Shown: piece by piece, positions 56,082 to 64,000 of the stretch
Layout: each line of letters opens with the position of its first letter
How positions within the stretch are numbered: the stretch's first letter is position 1
NCBI GenBank assembly: GCA_040007095.1
Contig: JBDTVS010000162.1
Location: 51,525 to 115,524, forward strand
Direction: 5' to 3'
Length of the DNA stretch: 64,000 nucleotides
DNA from: JBDTVS01 sp040007095
Lineage (GTDB): Bacteria; Acidobacteriota; Vicinamibacteria; Vicinamibacterales; CAVVIG01
Position numbers and translations under genes: made by a program
Notes under the pieces: generated by a model
What the model saw: only the letters and a program-made list of their open reading frames with translations
What the model was told of the DNA's origin: nothing
Database searches by the model: none

Positions 56082-56397
56082 GAGATCATCGCGTTGCGGG
56101 GCGGTTGAGTCGGGCAGCCAGCGGCCCGCAGTGTAGCATGCTGGTCATGAACGCCGCGCCCGGGCCTCGAGGCGCCTCAACGCTCGGCGTCGGCCGCCGC
56201 GTGACGTCTGCCCCGAGCGACTCCAATCGCGAGTTGCTTGATCGGCCGATACAGTCTGCGGTATGGTCTCGAAACGGCATTCACTGGCCGCGAGCGACGA
56301 GGAACCCGTGTGGCGAGTCTGTTGACGCCGGGTGCTGGAGGGCGGGCCATCCCCAACCGCCGGCGGCACGCATTGGCCGTCCGACAGGAGGCGATTG
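56082..56397. promoter_or_regulatory. Divergent control region of the partner-switch genes
   Basis: This gap should hold the promoters of the phosphatase (minus) and the RsbW-STAS pair (plus). On the plus strand TTGATC (56238-56243), 18 bp and TATGGT (56262-56267) make a weak sigma-70 candidate. On the minus strand TACACT (56135-56130) could be a -10 without a matching -35. A strong AGGAGG (56386-56391) precedes the RsbW ATG. No gene was recognised. Confidence 0.3.
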
Positions 56398-56835
56398 ATG
56401 CCCGCGGAGCCCACGGTGATCGAACTGAGAAACGACCTGGCCGAGCTGGCCAGGCTCACGGAAGCAGTTGATCAGCTCGGTGCCCGCTACGATCTGTCGC
56501 CCCGCACCATCTCGGAGGTCAATCTCGCCCTTGAGGAGATCGTCACGAACATCATTTCCTACGGGTTCGACGGCCCCGGCGACCACCTGATAAAGATTTG
56601 CCTGTCGATGGAAGACCGCCAGCTCACCTCGCAAGTGGAAGACGACGGCCGTCCCTTCGATCCGCTCCAGGCCCCAGGGCCCGACGTGACCGCAGCGCTC
56701 GAAGATCGCGACCCCGGCGGGCTCGGCATCCTGCTCGTCCGCAGGTTCATGGATGATGTCTCGTACTCCCGCAACGGGGACCGCAACATCCTGCTGATGA
56801 AAAAATATACCGGCCTCAAGGAGGCCCGCACGTAA
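56398..56835 (+). CDS. RsbW-like anti-sigma factor kinase / ATP-binding protein (paralog 2)
   Basis: 145 residues from ATG 56398 with AGGAGG six bases upstream. The GHKL ATPase motifs are complete: N-box LALEEIVTNIISYG, G1 DDGRPFD, G2 GGLGILLVRRFMDDV, and the end reads RNILLMKK. It is the predicted switch kinase for the STAS protein that follows 36 bp later, opposed by the divergently encoded phosphatase. It is clearly related to the protein at 45535-45981 in length and motifs, which suggests a duplication with the dioxygenase and exporter genes between the copies. Confidence 0.92.
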   Translation: MPAEPTVIELRNDLAELARLTEAVDQLGARYDLSPRTISEVNLALEEIVTNIISYGFDGPGDHLIKICLSMEDRQLTSQVEDDGRPFDPLQAPGPDVTAALEDRDPGGLGILLVRRFMDDVSYSRNGDRNILLMKKYTGLKEART

Positions 56836-56871
56836 GCGGCTTCCAGCGGCCATTGAAGGTTTGAACTGAAC

Positions 56872-57213
56872 ATGGACATCATCGTCGTAAAGAACGCCGG
56901 CGGCCAAATCGTCACGGTGGGATTGAAGGGCCGCCTCGACGCCGCCACGTCCAAGAGCGTGGAGGATCAGCTCCTGCAGCTGATCGAGCAAGGTGAGCGC
57001 CGAATGGTGATGGACTTCGGCGAGCTGCACTACATCAGCAGCGTGGGCCTGCGGGTGCTGATCCTCGTCGCCAAGCGCCTCAAGCAGGTGAACGGCCGCC
57101 TCGTGATGTGCTCGCTCTCCGACCAGATCAAAGAGGTGTTTGCGATTGCCGGGTTCGGGTCGCTGTTTGCGGTCTTCGACACCCAGGACCAGGCTGTGGC
57201 CGGGATGAAGTAG
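56872..57213 (+). CDS. STAS-domain anti-anti-sigma factor (RsbV/SpoIIAA-like)
   Basis: 113 residues, a single STAS domain. Typical elements are VGLKGRLDAATSKSVEDQL, VMDFGELHYISSVGLRVLIL and a final helix. The phosphorylation site would be a Ser in YISSVGL. In the classic scheme the kinase phosphorylates this Ser and the SpoIIE-type phosphatase removes the phosphate, which lets the antagonist trap the kinase and free its target. The gene follows the kinase gene in an evident two-gene operon. Confidence 0.93.
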   Translation: MDIIVVKNAGGQIVTVGLKGRLDAATSKSVEDQLLQLIEQGERRMVMDFGELHYISSVGLRVLILVAKRLKQVNGRLVMCSLSDQIKEVFAIAGFGSLFAVFDTQDQAVAGMK

Positions 57214-57240
57214 GGCGCGCCTCACCAGCCTCCGCCAAGG

Positions 57241-57423
57241 CTACGGACCAGGCGGCCGGGTGACAGCGACGCGGACGATCTTGCCCTTGAGGTTCCCACC
57301 CACCCAGACGTTCGGCGTCGGCGACCGATCCACGTCGATGCGCCGGATGTTGACGTTCACGGTGGGCAGCAGGTATTTCACGATCTTCACGGTGGTCGGA
57401 TTGAGTCGATAGAAGTATCCGGC
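57241..57423 (-). pseudogene. 3' remnant of a virginiamycin-B-lyase-like (Vgb/NHL propeller) gene
   Basis: Right after the TAA of the upstream minus-strand gene, in the same frame, 60 codons run to a TAG at 57241. They read YFYRLNPTTVKIVKYLLPTV, then NVNIRRIDVDRSPTPNVWVG and GNLKGKIVRVAV. This resembles the last blade of Vgb-like beta-propeller proteins (KIVEYLLP, NIRRVDVD, WVGNNHGAKIV). No start codon with a ribosome site is seen, so it is most likely the end of a gene whose 5' part was lost or replaced. Confidence 0.6.
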
Positions 57424-60400
57424 TTACTTCGTCGGAATCTGATACGAACCCGTGGCGGCGTTGTACGGATTCATCACCACCCGATACGTCCCGGCTTTAG
57501 GCAGGGTCACCGTGCCCATGCGACAGGCCGGCCCCGCTCCTACCAGTTCGTCGTCACCAAAGTACATCGCGATGTCAAAGTTGGCTGAGCAATCAGCGCC
57601 ACCGATCGTGACTGATCCTGGCGAGCTGGCCTGCAACAGGAACACGTCCTGCTCGGCGCGCATGGCGAGCGCGCCCTGTAACGTGTCGCCTCGCTTGAAC
57701 GGGGTGATGCGGTCGGGACGAACTGCCACCACGGTCATCTTGTAGATCCCGGCGAAGTCGTGGAACGGGTTGAGGACGAAACGATAGGTGCCATCGACCG
57801 GGACCTGCAGCCGATAGCCACAGCTGATACCCGCGCCACCGATGGTCTTGGCATCCGGGCCCTGCAACTGCGTGAATCGCGGCTTCTGGCAGGCGTCCGG
57901 ATCGAGATACACGATGTCCCCCTTGTAGGCCTGAAAGGTCGCAAAGGCATCGGCATTCGCGTCCGCCACGCGTCCCTCGAGCGTGACCGTTCGCGTGCGC
58001 AGCGACGCGGCCGTCGATGTGACCCGGCCCGTGCCGGTCAGTGTGCGTCCGACTTCGCCGCGGGTACTGGTAAACGTGTGACGCTGTTGCAGCGGCACGT
58101 ACGACCACAGGTATCGACGGTTGCCTGTCGTGGCGATATCGAACGCGCAGTTCTGGAGCAGATGCTCCTCGGTGATCCCGGCGGCACGGCACGTCGCCTC
58201 GGCCTCGCCAGCGGCGTTCGTGTCGAGCCGTTCGGCGTTGCGGGCAGGAAAGGCCTTGTCCGTATACGTCGCGGTTGACTCGCCGGGACCGTAGTCGAAC
58301 AGCGACTCGGCGTCGGTCACACGCCAGCTGTTGCCAAACGTCTGGTTGAGCTCGTCGTAGTCCGGCGTGCTCGACAACACCGTGGACGTCCCACGGATCA
58401 CCGGTTCATTGTCCATCTGACCGTCGCCGTCACCAAGCAGGCCAGTCAGCTTGCCGCGCCGTCCGGCGGACGGCACCAGCCACAGATTCAGCCCATGGCG
58501 CGCGAACGGCGTGACCCCTGCCCGCGTGCCGTCGTCGAATTCCACGATATAGCCCGTGCCGACGTTGTTGAAGACGGCGCGTACGCTGCCGCGATCCAGG
58601 AGGACGAAGTCCCTGGTCGCACGCGTGCCGTTGACTCGCAGCACCGGCGTCGACGTTGCCGGATCGAGCGTCACCGTAACGCGGTCGCGGCCCACGCGGG
58701 TGCCCATCGAGGTCACCACGCTCATCGTCTGGATCGCGCCAAGTCGCCCGAGGCGGGCGTGAATGGCAAAGTCGTCCACGGTCGATCGGGTCATGACGAA
58801 TTCGCCAATCGCCTGCAGGTCGTACCAGCGGCCGTCGAGCGTCACGATGTGTGGATCGGAGCGCATGGCGCCGTTTTGTGGCTCCTCGTCGGGCGGGCGC
58901 TTGCCGCTCTGCGGGAGCGGTGGTGCGGGCGGTTGAGGGGGCGGCTCCTTGCGTTGACAGTACTCCTCGAGACTCTCCCCGTGCGCATAGGCGTCTGCAC
59001 CGGTCTTGCCGCCAGTCAGCCCGATGTCGATCTTTGCCAGTGCAGCAAGGGTTGGCGGCACATCGCCTTCCGTGCCGGCCGGGCACGTGCAGTCGCCCTT
59101 GAGGCACAGCGCAATGGGTTCGAATGGACGGAGTGTCTCTTTCGCTTGTTCGGTGCGGTCGATCAGCGCCAGGTGGCCTTGCGAGCTGACGATCGTCACG
59201 ACGTCGGCCGAAGAGTCGAGGGTGATCAGGCTGAGTTTCCAGGGGTCCGCATGGGTGAGCGGCACCGTCTCGCGGGGTCCGACGCTGAGTTGTTGTGGCC
59301 GAGCTTTTTCGGCAGGCATGTTACCGGAGCCTGGCCCTTTGGCGTCCCAGAGGAACTGCAGCTCGTGCGTGCGGAAATAGCTTGGCGCCCATGTATCGAG
59401 CACCTCGTCCGACCGGCCCGCGACCAGCATGTCGAAAGCGGATTCGTCGTTGTGCTGCTTGCCGGCGTGGTACACGTCGATCAATCGCCGGGCAACCACA
59501 TCAGCTCCTGACACGTCGCCGACGTGTCCGAAGAATCCCGCCGCGTCGTAGTTCCGCTCGAAGAGCGGGAAATCCGGCGTGGACAGGTATTCTCGCCAGT
59601 GCGCCTGCAACGACGTGAACACCGCGTAGGGCACGATCATCATCTGGGCCCACGTCGCCTCACCGTCGGTGAGCCAGCCATGCGTCATGAACACGTCGTT
59701 GGCGGTGGCGGCGTCGATCTGTTGATAGCAGTGGACCACTTCGTGGACGACCGCGGATAGATGCACTTCGAGGGGCCAGGCGAGGAACTTCCGAATGTCG
59801 ACCCTGCTCAAGCAGGCGGGCACCGGTTTGCCGCCCATCTCAGCCGTGTCGCGTTGGCCGTCGCGCCACGTGGTGGTCAGCGCCCACGCCTTCTTCTCGT
59901 TCACTTCCGTGAACTCCTCGAAGACGAGGAGGAATGCGGGAATCTTCGGTTTGCCCGTCAGCGTGCTGACGGCGGTATTGGCCCAGCTGTACAACTCTCG
60001 GAAGTACGCGCGGTACGCCTCGCCGTCGGGAGGCGGATCCAGGCTGGCGAGCACGAACCGGGGACCCATCGACGGCCGATACATCGCCGGCAGCGCGAAG
60101 GGTGCTCTGGGACGTGCCGTCGGAAGCGGAGGCAAGGGAGACGGCAGCACCGATCGTTTTGGATCGAGCAGTTCGTCGAGCCGTGCGCGCTGGTCGCGCG
60201 TGAGTTGATCGCGGACCGCCATCAGCTGCAGGAGTGCGTACGTCCCGGAAAAGGTCGGCCGGATCTCGCCGGCCGGAGGCGTGACACCTGGCAACGGAGC
60301 GACTTCCGCCACGAAAAGCTGGCGCGCGCGATCGACGGTCAGCCCCTGCGTCTGGATCTCGCGGCGCAGCCGATCGTTCACGAAGCCGGAGCCACCAGCC

Positions 60401-60558
60401 GACGCAGCGCCCGCCGACGCTGGTGCGCTGGCCGCCGAGTCGGGTGTCGAGGACGGGCGAAGGAAGAAGAAGCCGACGAGGAGGGAGGAGATCGCGAGGA
60501 GGCCAAATCCCAGCCATGCCCATCGGCGTCGTGAACGCTGGTCTGTCGGGTTCGCCAT
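57424..60558 (-). CDS. Large surface protein: gluzincin-like metallopeptidase, VWD-like domain, C-terminal PPC-like repeats
   Basis: 1044 residues from ATG 60558 (MANPTDQRSRRR); a GTG at 60582 is possible. One N-terminal membrane helix (WLGFGLLAISSLLVGFFFL) anchors or exports the protein. Residues 170-420 contain HEVVH (272-276) and, 23 residues later, Glu300 in GWLTDGEATWAQ, the arrangement of gluzincin zinc peptidases. A Pro-rich hinge (KEPPPQPPAPPLPQSGKRPP) leads to a von Willebrand type-D-like domain (about 560-720; SDPHIVTLDGRWYDLQAIGE, GLLGDGDGQMDNEP). The C-terminus holds two similar beta-sandwich repeats (GTYRFVLNPFHDFAGIYKMT and GTYRVVMNPYNAATGSYQIP). The substrate is unknown. No good ribosome site precedes either start. 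Confidence 0.8.
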   Translation of the reverse strand: MANPTDQRSRRRWAWLGFGLLAISSLLVGFFFLRPSSTPDSAASAPASAGAASAGGSGFVNDRLRREIQTQGLTVDRARQLFVAEVAPLPGVTPPAGEIRPTFSGTYALLQLMAVRDQLTRDQRARLDELLDPKRSVLPSPLPPLPTARPRAPFALPAMYRPSMGPRFVLASLDPPPDGEAYRAYFRELYSWANTAVSTLTGKPKIPAFLLVFEEFTEVNEKKAWALTTTWRDGQRDTAEMGGKPVPACLSRVDIRKFLAWPLEVHLSAVVHEVVHCYQQIDAATANDVFMTHGWLTDGEATWAQMMIVPYAVFTSLQAHWREYLSTPDFPLFERNYDAAGFFGHVGDVSGADVVARRLIDVYHAGKQHNDESAFDMLVAGRSDEVLDTWAPSYFRTHELQFLWDAKGPGSGNMPAEKARPQQLSVGPRETVPLTHADPWKLSLITLDSSADVVTIVSSQGHLALIDRTEQAKETLRPFEPIALCLKGDCTCPAGTEGDVPPTLAALAKIDIGLTGGKTGADAYAHGESLEEYCQRKEPPPQPPAPPLPQSGKRPPDEEPQNGAMRSDPHIVTLDGRWYDLQAIGEFVMTRSTVDDFAIHARLGRLGAIQTMSVVTSMGTRVGRDRVTVTLDPATSTPVLRVNGTRATRDFVLLDRGSVRAVFNNVGTGYIVEFDDGTRAGVTPFARHGLNLWLVPSAGRRGKLTGLLGDGDGQMDNEPVIRGTSTVLSSTPDYDELNQTFGNSWRVTDAESLFDYGPGESTATYTDKAFPARNAERLDTNAAGEAEATCRAAGITEEHLLQNCAFDIATTGNRRYLWSYVPLQQRHTFTSTRGEVGRTLTGTGRVTSTAASLRTRTVTLEGRVADANADAFATFQAYKGDIVYLDPDACQKPRFTQLQGPDAKTIGGAGISCGYRLQVPVDGTYRFVLNPFHDFAGIYKMTVVAVRPDRITPFKRGDTLQGALAMRAEQDVFLLQASSPGSVTIGGADCSANFDIAMYFGDDELVGAGPACRMGTVTLPKAGTYRVVMNPYNAATGSYQIPTK

Positions 60559-60712
60559 GGAGGGAGGATAAGGACATCCCACGGCGAACGCAATGGCACC
60601 GCGCGTCGTTGCGATCTCGAAACCGCGTGCGTGCGTGTCTACTCCAGCGACGGGGACTCGGCCCGGAGACGGCAGTAGCCGTGCTCTCCGACGGGGAGGA
60701 GGTCATGGCACG

Positions 60713-60787
60713 TTCCTCGGCGCCCTGAGGAAACAGTTCATCATGAACCCGCACGTTGAGGCCAGCCGCTCGCAATGCCTCGGGCAC
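60713..60787 (-). pseudogene. Possible remnant of a PIN-like (DUF5615-type) toxin gene
   Basis: In the 270-bp gap between two minus-strand genes one frame reads VPEALRAAGLNVRVHDELFP followed by QGAEE, very like the N-terminal part of PIN-like proteins (VPEALRAAG, then HFPPGTPDEEW). The similarity stops on both sides, so this would be a fragment of about 25 codons. Nothing else was recognised in the gap. Confidence 0.3.
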
Positions 60788-60828
60788 CTTTGATGCTCGG
60801 CGCGGTTGTGTACAGGCCTGTCCGGCCC

Positions 60829-62082
60829 TTACGGCGCCGGTTCGACGCGAATCACCGTCCCGTCGGGAACCACACCCGCCGACTGGCGTTCGGTCGCGAT
60901 GTACAGGTTGCCGTCGGGCCCCTGTTGCACGTCGCGCATCCGAACGTCCAGCGAGGTCAGGAGCACTTCGTGCTGCTCCGCCTGCTGGGGCTTGGGGTTA
61001 TTGAACGACACGCGCCACAGCGCCTTCCCGTTCAGCGCTCCAAGAAACGCGCTACCCTTCCAGCCCTTGAACCGGTCGCCCGTGTAGAAGATCAGACCCG
61101 ACGGGCTGATGACCGGGTTCCAGAACATCCGCGGGTCATCCATGCCTTCCCGGGTCCATGGGTGATCGGACACCGGTGTACCGGTGTAGTTGCGTCCGGT
61201 CGACACCAGCGGCCATCCGTAGTTGTGACCCGGAAACAGGATGTTGATCTCGTCGCCGCCCAGTGGGCCGATCTCGGACTCCCACAATTCGCCCGTCTCG
61301 GGATGGTAGGCCAGGCCGTACGCATTCCGATGTCCGTAGCTGAAGATTTCCGGGAGCGCTCCCGGACGCCCGACAAACGGATTGTCCGGCGGAATGCTGC
61401 CGTCGTCACGAATGCGCAGGATCTTGCCGTAGTCGTTGTCGAGGTCCTGCGCCTTCATGCGCTGACTCCTGTTCTCTGAGCCATCGCAGCAGTACTTATC
61501 GCGGTCGCCGACGGTGACATACAGGGTGCCGTCGCGCCCGAACAGCATCCGCCCCGGGTTCGCGCCGTAACTCTCCCAGGCGTCCGATACGAAGATCTCC
61601 TGAAACTCCACGAGCGCGTCGCCGGTGAGCTTGCCTCGACCGACGGCAATCGTGTTCCCGCGCGGCCCGTACTTCGGATACGTCAGGTACACCAATCGAT
61701 TCTGGGCAAACCCTGGATGCAGCGCGATGAAGTGCAGCGCATCGGGAGGGTTGTTCCCCGGCGGCGACCCGGGCGGCGCGGGCGGCGCTTCCCAGGCGGG
61801 TCTGGGCAGCAGCACGTCGTCCTTGATGATGCGCAGACGCCCCGAGCGCTCGGCCACGAGCATCGTGTGCGAATCGGGAAACGCCAGACTGTACGGATGC
61901 ACCAGCCCGCCGGCCACCTGGGTGACCTTGATCCGTTGGCCGGTGGCCGTGGCGAAGGTCAACGGACCGCCAGAGAGAGGCGACGGTGCGTTCGCCGGTC
62001 CCTGGGCATTCGCCAGTGGCTGAAGCAGGAGCACACCTGCGAGAGGGACAATGAGTAGAAGTGAGGTACGCGCAGTCATCAT
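60829..62082 (-). CDS. PQQ-dependent sugar dehydrogenase (soluble GDH / aldose dehydrogenase type)
   Basis: 417 residues with a Sec signal (LLLIVPLAGVLLLQPLANAQ). The six-bladed propeller of soluble quinoprotein glucose dehydrogenases is indicated by AGGLVHPYSLAFPDSHTMLV, ALHPGFAQNRLVYLTYPKY, GGDEINILFPGHNYGWPLVS and the final DGNLYIATE blade. The enzyme should oxidise aldoses in the periplasm with PQQ and calcium. The ATG is nine bases after the stop of the upstream quinoprotein gene, so the two form an operon. No PQQ biosynthesis gene is in the window. Confidence 0.92.
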   Translation of the reverse strand: MMTARTSLLLIVPLAGVLLLQPLANAQGPANAPSPLSGGPLTFATATGQRIKVTQVAGGLVHPYSLAFPDSHTMLVAERSGRLRIIKDDVLLPRPAWEAPPAPPGSPPGNNPPDALHFIALHPGFAQNRLVYLTYPKYGPRGNTIAVGRGKLTGDALVEFQEIFVSDAWESYGANPGRMLFGRDGTLYVTVGDRDKYCCDGSENRSQRMKAQDLDNDYGKILRIRDDGSIPPDNPFVGRPGALPEIFSYGHRNAYGLAYHPETGELWESEIGPLGGDEINILFPGHNYGWPLVSTGRNYTGTPVSDHPWTREGMDDPRMFWNPVISPSGLIFYTGDRFKGWKGSAFLGALNGKALWRVSFNNPKPQQAEQHEVLLTSLDVRMRDVQQGPDGNLYIATERQSAGVVPDGTVIRVEPAP

Positions 62083-62091
62083 AATGTGCTC

Positions 62092-63930
62092 TCACTCGAG
62101 CGCGAATGCATTGACGCCCGTGGTCACGACGACGACGTACTGCTTGCCGTTGGGCGCCATGTAGGTCATCGGCGTGGTGTGACCCTCGGATTCGAGGCGT
62201 CCTTCCCAGAGCACCTGGCCAGTGCGGGCGTCGAACGCTCGGAAGCGTTTGTCAATCGTACCGGCGATGAACACGAGCCCGCCGGCCGTGGCAATCGGCC
62301 CTCCTTGCCCGAAGGCCCCGGTGTTCTTGACGCCTTTCGCTTCGAGCTCGTCGCTCGTCCCCAGCGGAACTTTCCACGCGATGTCGCCCGTGTTGGCATT
62401 GACCGCGATCAAATGCGCCCACGGCGGAGCCTGGCACGGCAGGCTGTTCTGCGGATTCCAGAAACGAGCGTTCACCGTGCCGCGGCCAAGCGGGCTGAAG
62501 CGGCGATACGCCACCGTGTCCCCCTCGGGCGTCTTATCCAGGCGGCCCATTCCTCCAACGTCACGCGAGTTGACGAACACATAGCCGAGCGTCGGATCGA
62601 CCGCCACGCCGCCGAAATTCGGCCCGCCCTGCTGCCCGGGGAACACGATGCGGAACTCCCGATTGCTGTATGGTGTGTAGGGACCGAGATTGTGAATGCC
62701 GCCAATCTTCTCCACGAGATCCCGGCAGAACTTCTCGTGAGTGGGTTCGCCAGTGAAGATCTCGTCCGGCGTGATGCTGAGCCGTGACAACGGCGGCGGC
62801 TTCACAGGAAACGGCTGCGTCGCCGATGTTTCTTCCCCGGGGATGTCGCTCGGCGGCACCGGCCTCTCCTCGACCGGATAGATCGGCTTACCGGTTTCGC
62901 GCTCCAGAAAGAACATCAGACCCGATTTCGCGACCGTCACCACGGCGGGAATTCGTCTCCCGTTCTGGACGACGTCGACCAGCGCCGGAGTGGCCGCGTT
63001 GTCGTAGTCCCACACGTCGTGATGAGTGAGCTGAAAGTACCAGCGCACTTTGCCGGTGTTCGCATCGAGCGCAACGACTGAGGAGGCATAGAGATTCTGC
63101 TGTGCGCGATGGCCACCGTAATACTGGGCCGCCGGCTGACCGATCGGCAGGAAAATCAGACCACGCGTGGTGTCAACCGAGCCGAAGCCCCAGTTGGCGG
63201 GCGTGCCCGCAGTCATCCAGTAGTCTTTCGGCCACGTCTCGGACCCGGGCTCACCCGGGTGCGGGATCGTATGAAAGGTCCACACGAGCTTGCCGGTCCG
63301 GACATCCCACGCGCGGACATCCATCGCCGGACCTTCGGAGTTGTCCTCCTGCCCCTGCGCACCGGTGACGATCAGGTTCCGGTAGATCAGGCCGGGCGAG
63401 GCCATCATGTACGGCAGCGTCGGGAACTTGTCGGCGACGCCGGCGCGCAGGTCGATCGCCCCACGATCACCGAACGTGGGCACCGGTTTTCCCGTCGCGG
63501 CGTCGAGCGCGAGCAGGCGTCCATCGGTTGTCCCCGCGAGGATTCGCGGAGGCAGGCCGCGCTCGCCGGGCCAGTACGAGACGCCCCGGTTCGGCGCGGC
63601 GCCTTTCTCGATCTCGTGCTTCCAGATCTCTGCGCCTGTCGCCGGATCGAGTGCGACGATCGTCCGTCGCGCGGTAGAGGTGTACAGCAGGCCGCGCACG
63701 AGAATAGGAACGGCCTGGCTGCGGCCAACCGCATTCGTGTTCGCGACGCCGTACTGCCACGCGAGCTTCAGCTTCGAGACGTTCTTCGCGTTGATCTGGG
63801 TGAGCGGCGAATATCGACGCCCCTGCGCATCGCCGCCGTACGTTTCCCAACCCGATCGAGACGGGTTCTGCGCGTAGAGAAGACTCGTGCCTGCCACGCA
63901 TGCCAGGAAAATCGCCTTCAGTGCCCGCAT
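62092..63930 (-). CDS. PQQ-dependent dehydrogenase, eight-bladed quinoprotein (alcohol/glucose dehydrogenase-like)
   Basis: 612 residues with a signal peptide (MRALKAIFLACVAGTSLLYA). Family features include WETYGGDAQGRRYSPLTQIN, VALDPATGAEIWKHE, QLTHHDVWDYDNAATPALVD and the Trp-docking repeats typical of quinoprotein propellers (LDAATGKPV, LDANTGKVRW, FDARTGQVLW). It is a periplasmic enzyme of the glucose/quinate/alcohol class that lacks both a long membrane anchor and a cytochrome domain; the substrate is uncertain. Six tandem Shine-Dalgarno-like repeats lie immediately upstream, the nearest placed eight bases from the ATG, an optimal distance. It is the first gene of the two-gene quinoprotein operon. 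Confidence 0.92.
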   Translation of the reverse strand: MRALKAIFLACVAGTSLLYAQNPSRSGWETYGGDAQGRRYSPLTQINAKNVSKLKLAWQYGVANTNAVGRSQAVPILVRGLLYTSTARRTIVALDPATGAEIWKHEIEKGAAPNRGVSYWPGERGLPPRILAGTTDGRLLALDAATGKPVPTFGDRGAIDLRAGVADKFPTLPYMMASPGLIYRNLIVTGAQGQEDNSEGPAMDVRAWDVRTGKLVWTFHTIPHPGEPGSETWPKDYWMTAGTPANWGFGSVDTTRGLIFLPIGQPAAQYYGGHRAQQNLYASSVVALDANTGKVRWYFQLTHHDVWDYDNAATPALVDVVQNGRRIPAVVTVAKSGLMFFLERETGKPIYPVEERPVPPSDIPGEETSATQPFPVKPPPLSRLSITPDEIFTGEPTHEKFCRDLVEKIGGIHNLGPYTPYSNREFRIVFPGQQGGPNFGGVAVDPTLGYVFVNSRDVGGMGRLDKTPEGDTVAYRRFSPLGRGTVNARFWNPQNSLPCQAPPWAHLIAVNANTGDIAWKVPLGTSDELEAKGVKNTGAFGQGGPIATAGGLVFIAGTIDKRFRAFDARTGQVLWEGRLESEGHTTPMTYMAPNGKQYVVVVTTGVNAFALE

Positions 63931-63934
63931 CGAG

Positions 63935-64000
63935 ACTACCTCCTCACTACCTCCTCACTACCTCCTCACTACCTCCTCACTACCTCCTCACTACCTCCTC
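63935..64000 (-). repeat. 11-bp tandem repeat array of Shine-Dalgarno sequences (6 copies, runs off the edge)
   Basis: On the minus strand the unit GAGGAGGTAGT is repeated six times without a single change, and the array continues to the last base of the window. The copy nearest the ATG at 63930 places AGGAGG eight bases upstream, ideal for initiation; the others follow every 11 bases, about one helical turn. It may act as a multiple ribosome-loading site, or be a simple slippage product around a normal ribosome site. Confidence 0.9.

Noticed and set aside
63935..64000. CRISPR array
   Set aside because: Units of 11 bp follow directly without spacers and are Shine-Dalgarno-like; no cas genes are present.

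Overview
The window is about two thirds G+C and almost fully coding. It looks like an accessory region of a soil-type Gram-negative bacterium. TolC/RND efflux, lipoproteins, an NHLM-type export pair, paired PQQ dehydrogenases and a virginiamycin-B-lyase-like remnant fit Acidobacteriota (perhaps Vicinamibacteria) best. A myxobacterium or similar cannot be excluded, and no rRNA or tRNA was seen.

Left part (1-36039, all minus strand): a colinear hybrid PKS-NRPS operon transcribed leftward. It starts with a fatty acyl-AMP ligase and carrier protein (lipid loading), continues through six PKS modules in six genes, and enters an NRPS condensation domain cut by the window edge. Modules in biosynthetic order: (A) FAAL-ACP, then KS-AT-DH*-MOX-KR-ACP with the monooxygenase inside a dead, split DH; (B) KS-AT-MOX-KR-ACP; (C) KS-AT-KR-ACP; (D) KS-AT-KR-ACP whose AT has His changed to Gln; (E) KS-AT-KR-DH-ER-ACP, with DH-ER lying inside the KR C-terminal region; (F) KS-AT*-KR*-ACP with clearly degenerate AT and KR; then NRPS C. 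The inferred product is an N-acylated, polyhydroxylated lipopeptide-like compound: a fatty acyl starter, malonyl extensions, two possible alpha-hydroxylations and an amino acid. No thioesterase, stand-alone AT or PPTase is visible.

Middle (36040-45443): an intergenic region with a 15-bp direct-repeat block, a long inverted repeat and two opposing candidate promoters. It is followed by a DUF697-like protein, a 56-residue membrane protein, a membrane-anchored NMT1-like binding protein, a complete TolC / membrane-fusion / RND efflux operon and a small lipoprotein.

Right-middle (45535-57213): a phytanoyl-CoA-dioxygenase-family hydroxylase and an NHLM-type export cassette (HlyD plus two ABC proteins) whose C39 peptidase has lost its Cys. 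These are flanked by a partner-switching system: one SpoIIE-type phosphatase, two RsbW-like kinases and one STAS antagonist. A coiled-coil lipoprotein lies between the exporter and the phosphatase.

Right end (57241-64000, minus): a virginiamycin-B-lyase-like 3' remnant in frame behind a large gluzincin/VWD-like surface protein, a PIN-like remnant, and two PQQ-type dehydrogenases. The first of these is preceded by six 11-bp tandem repeats that are each a perfect Shine-Dalgarno sequence and run off the window.
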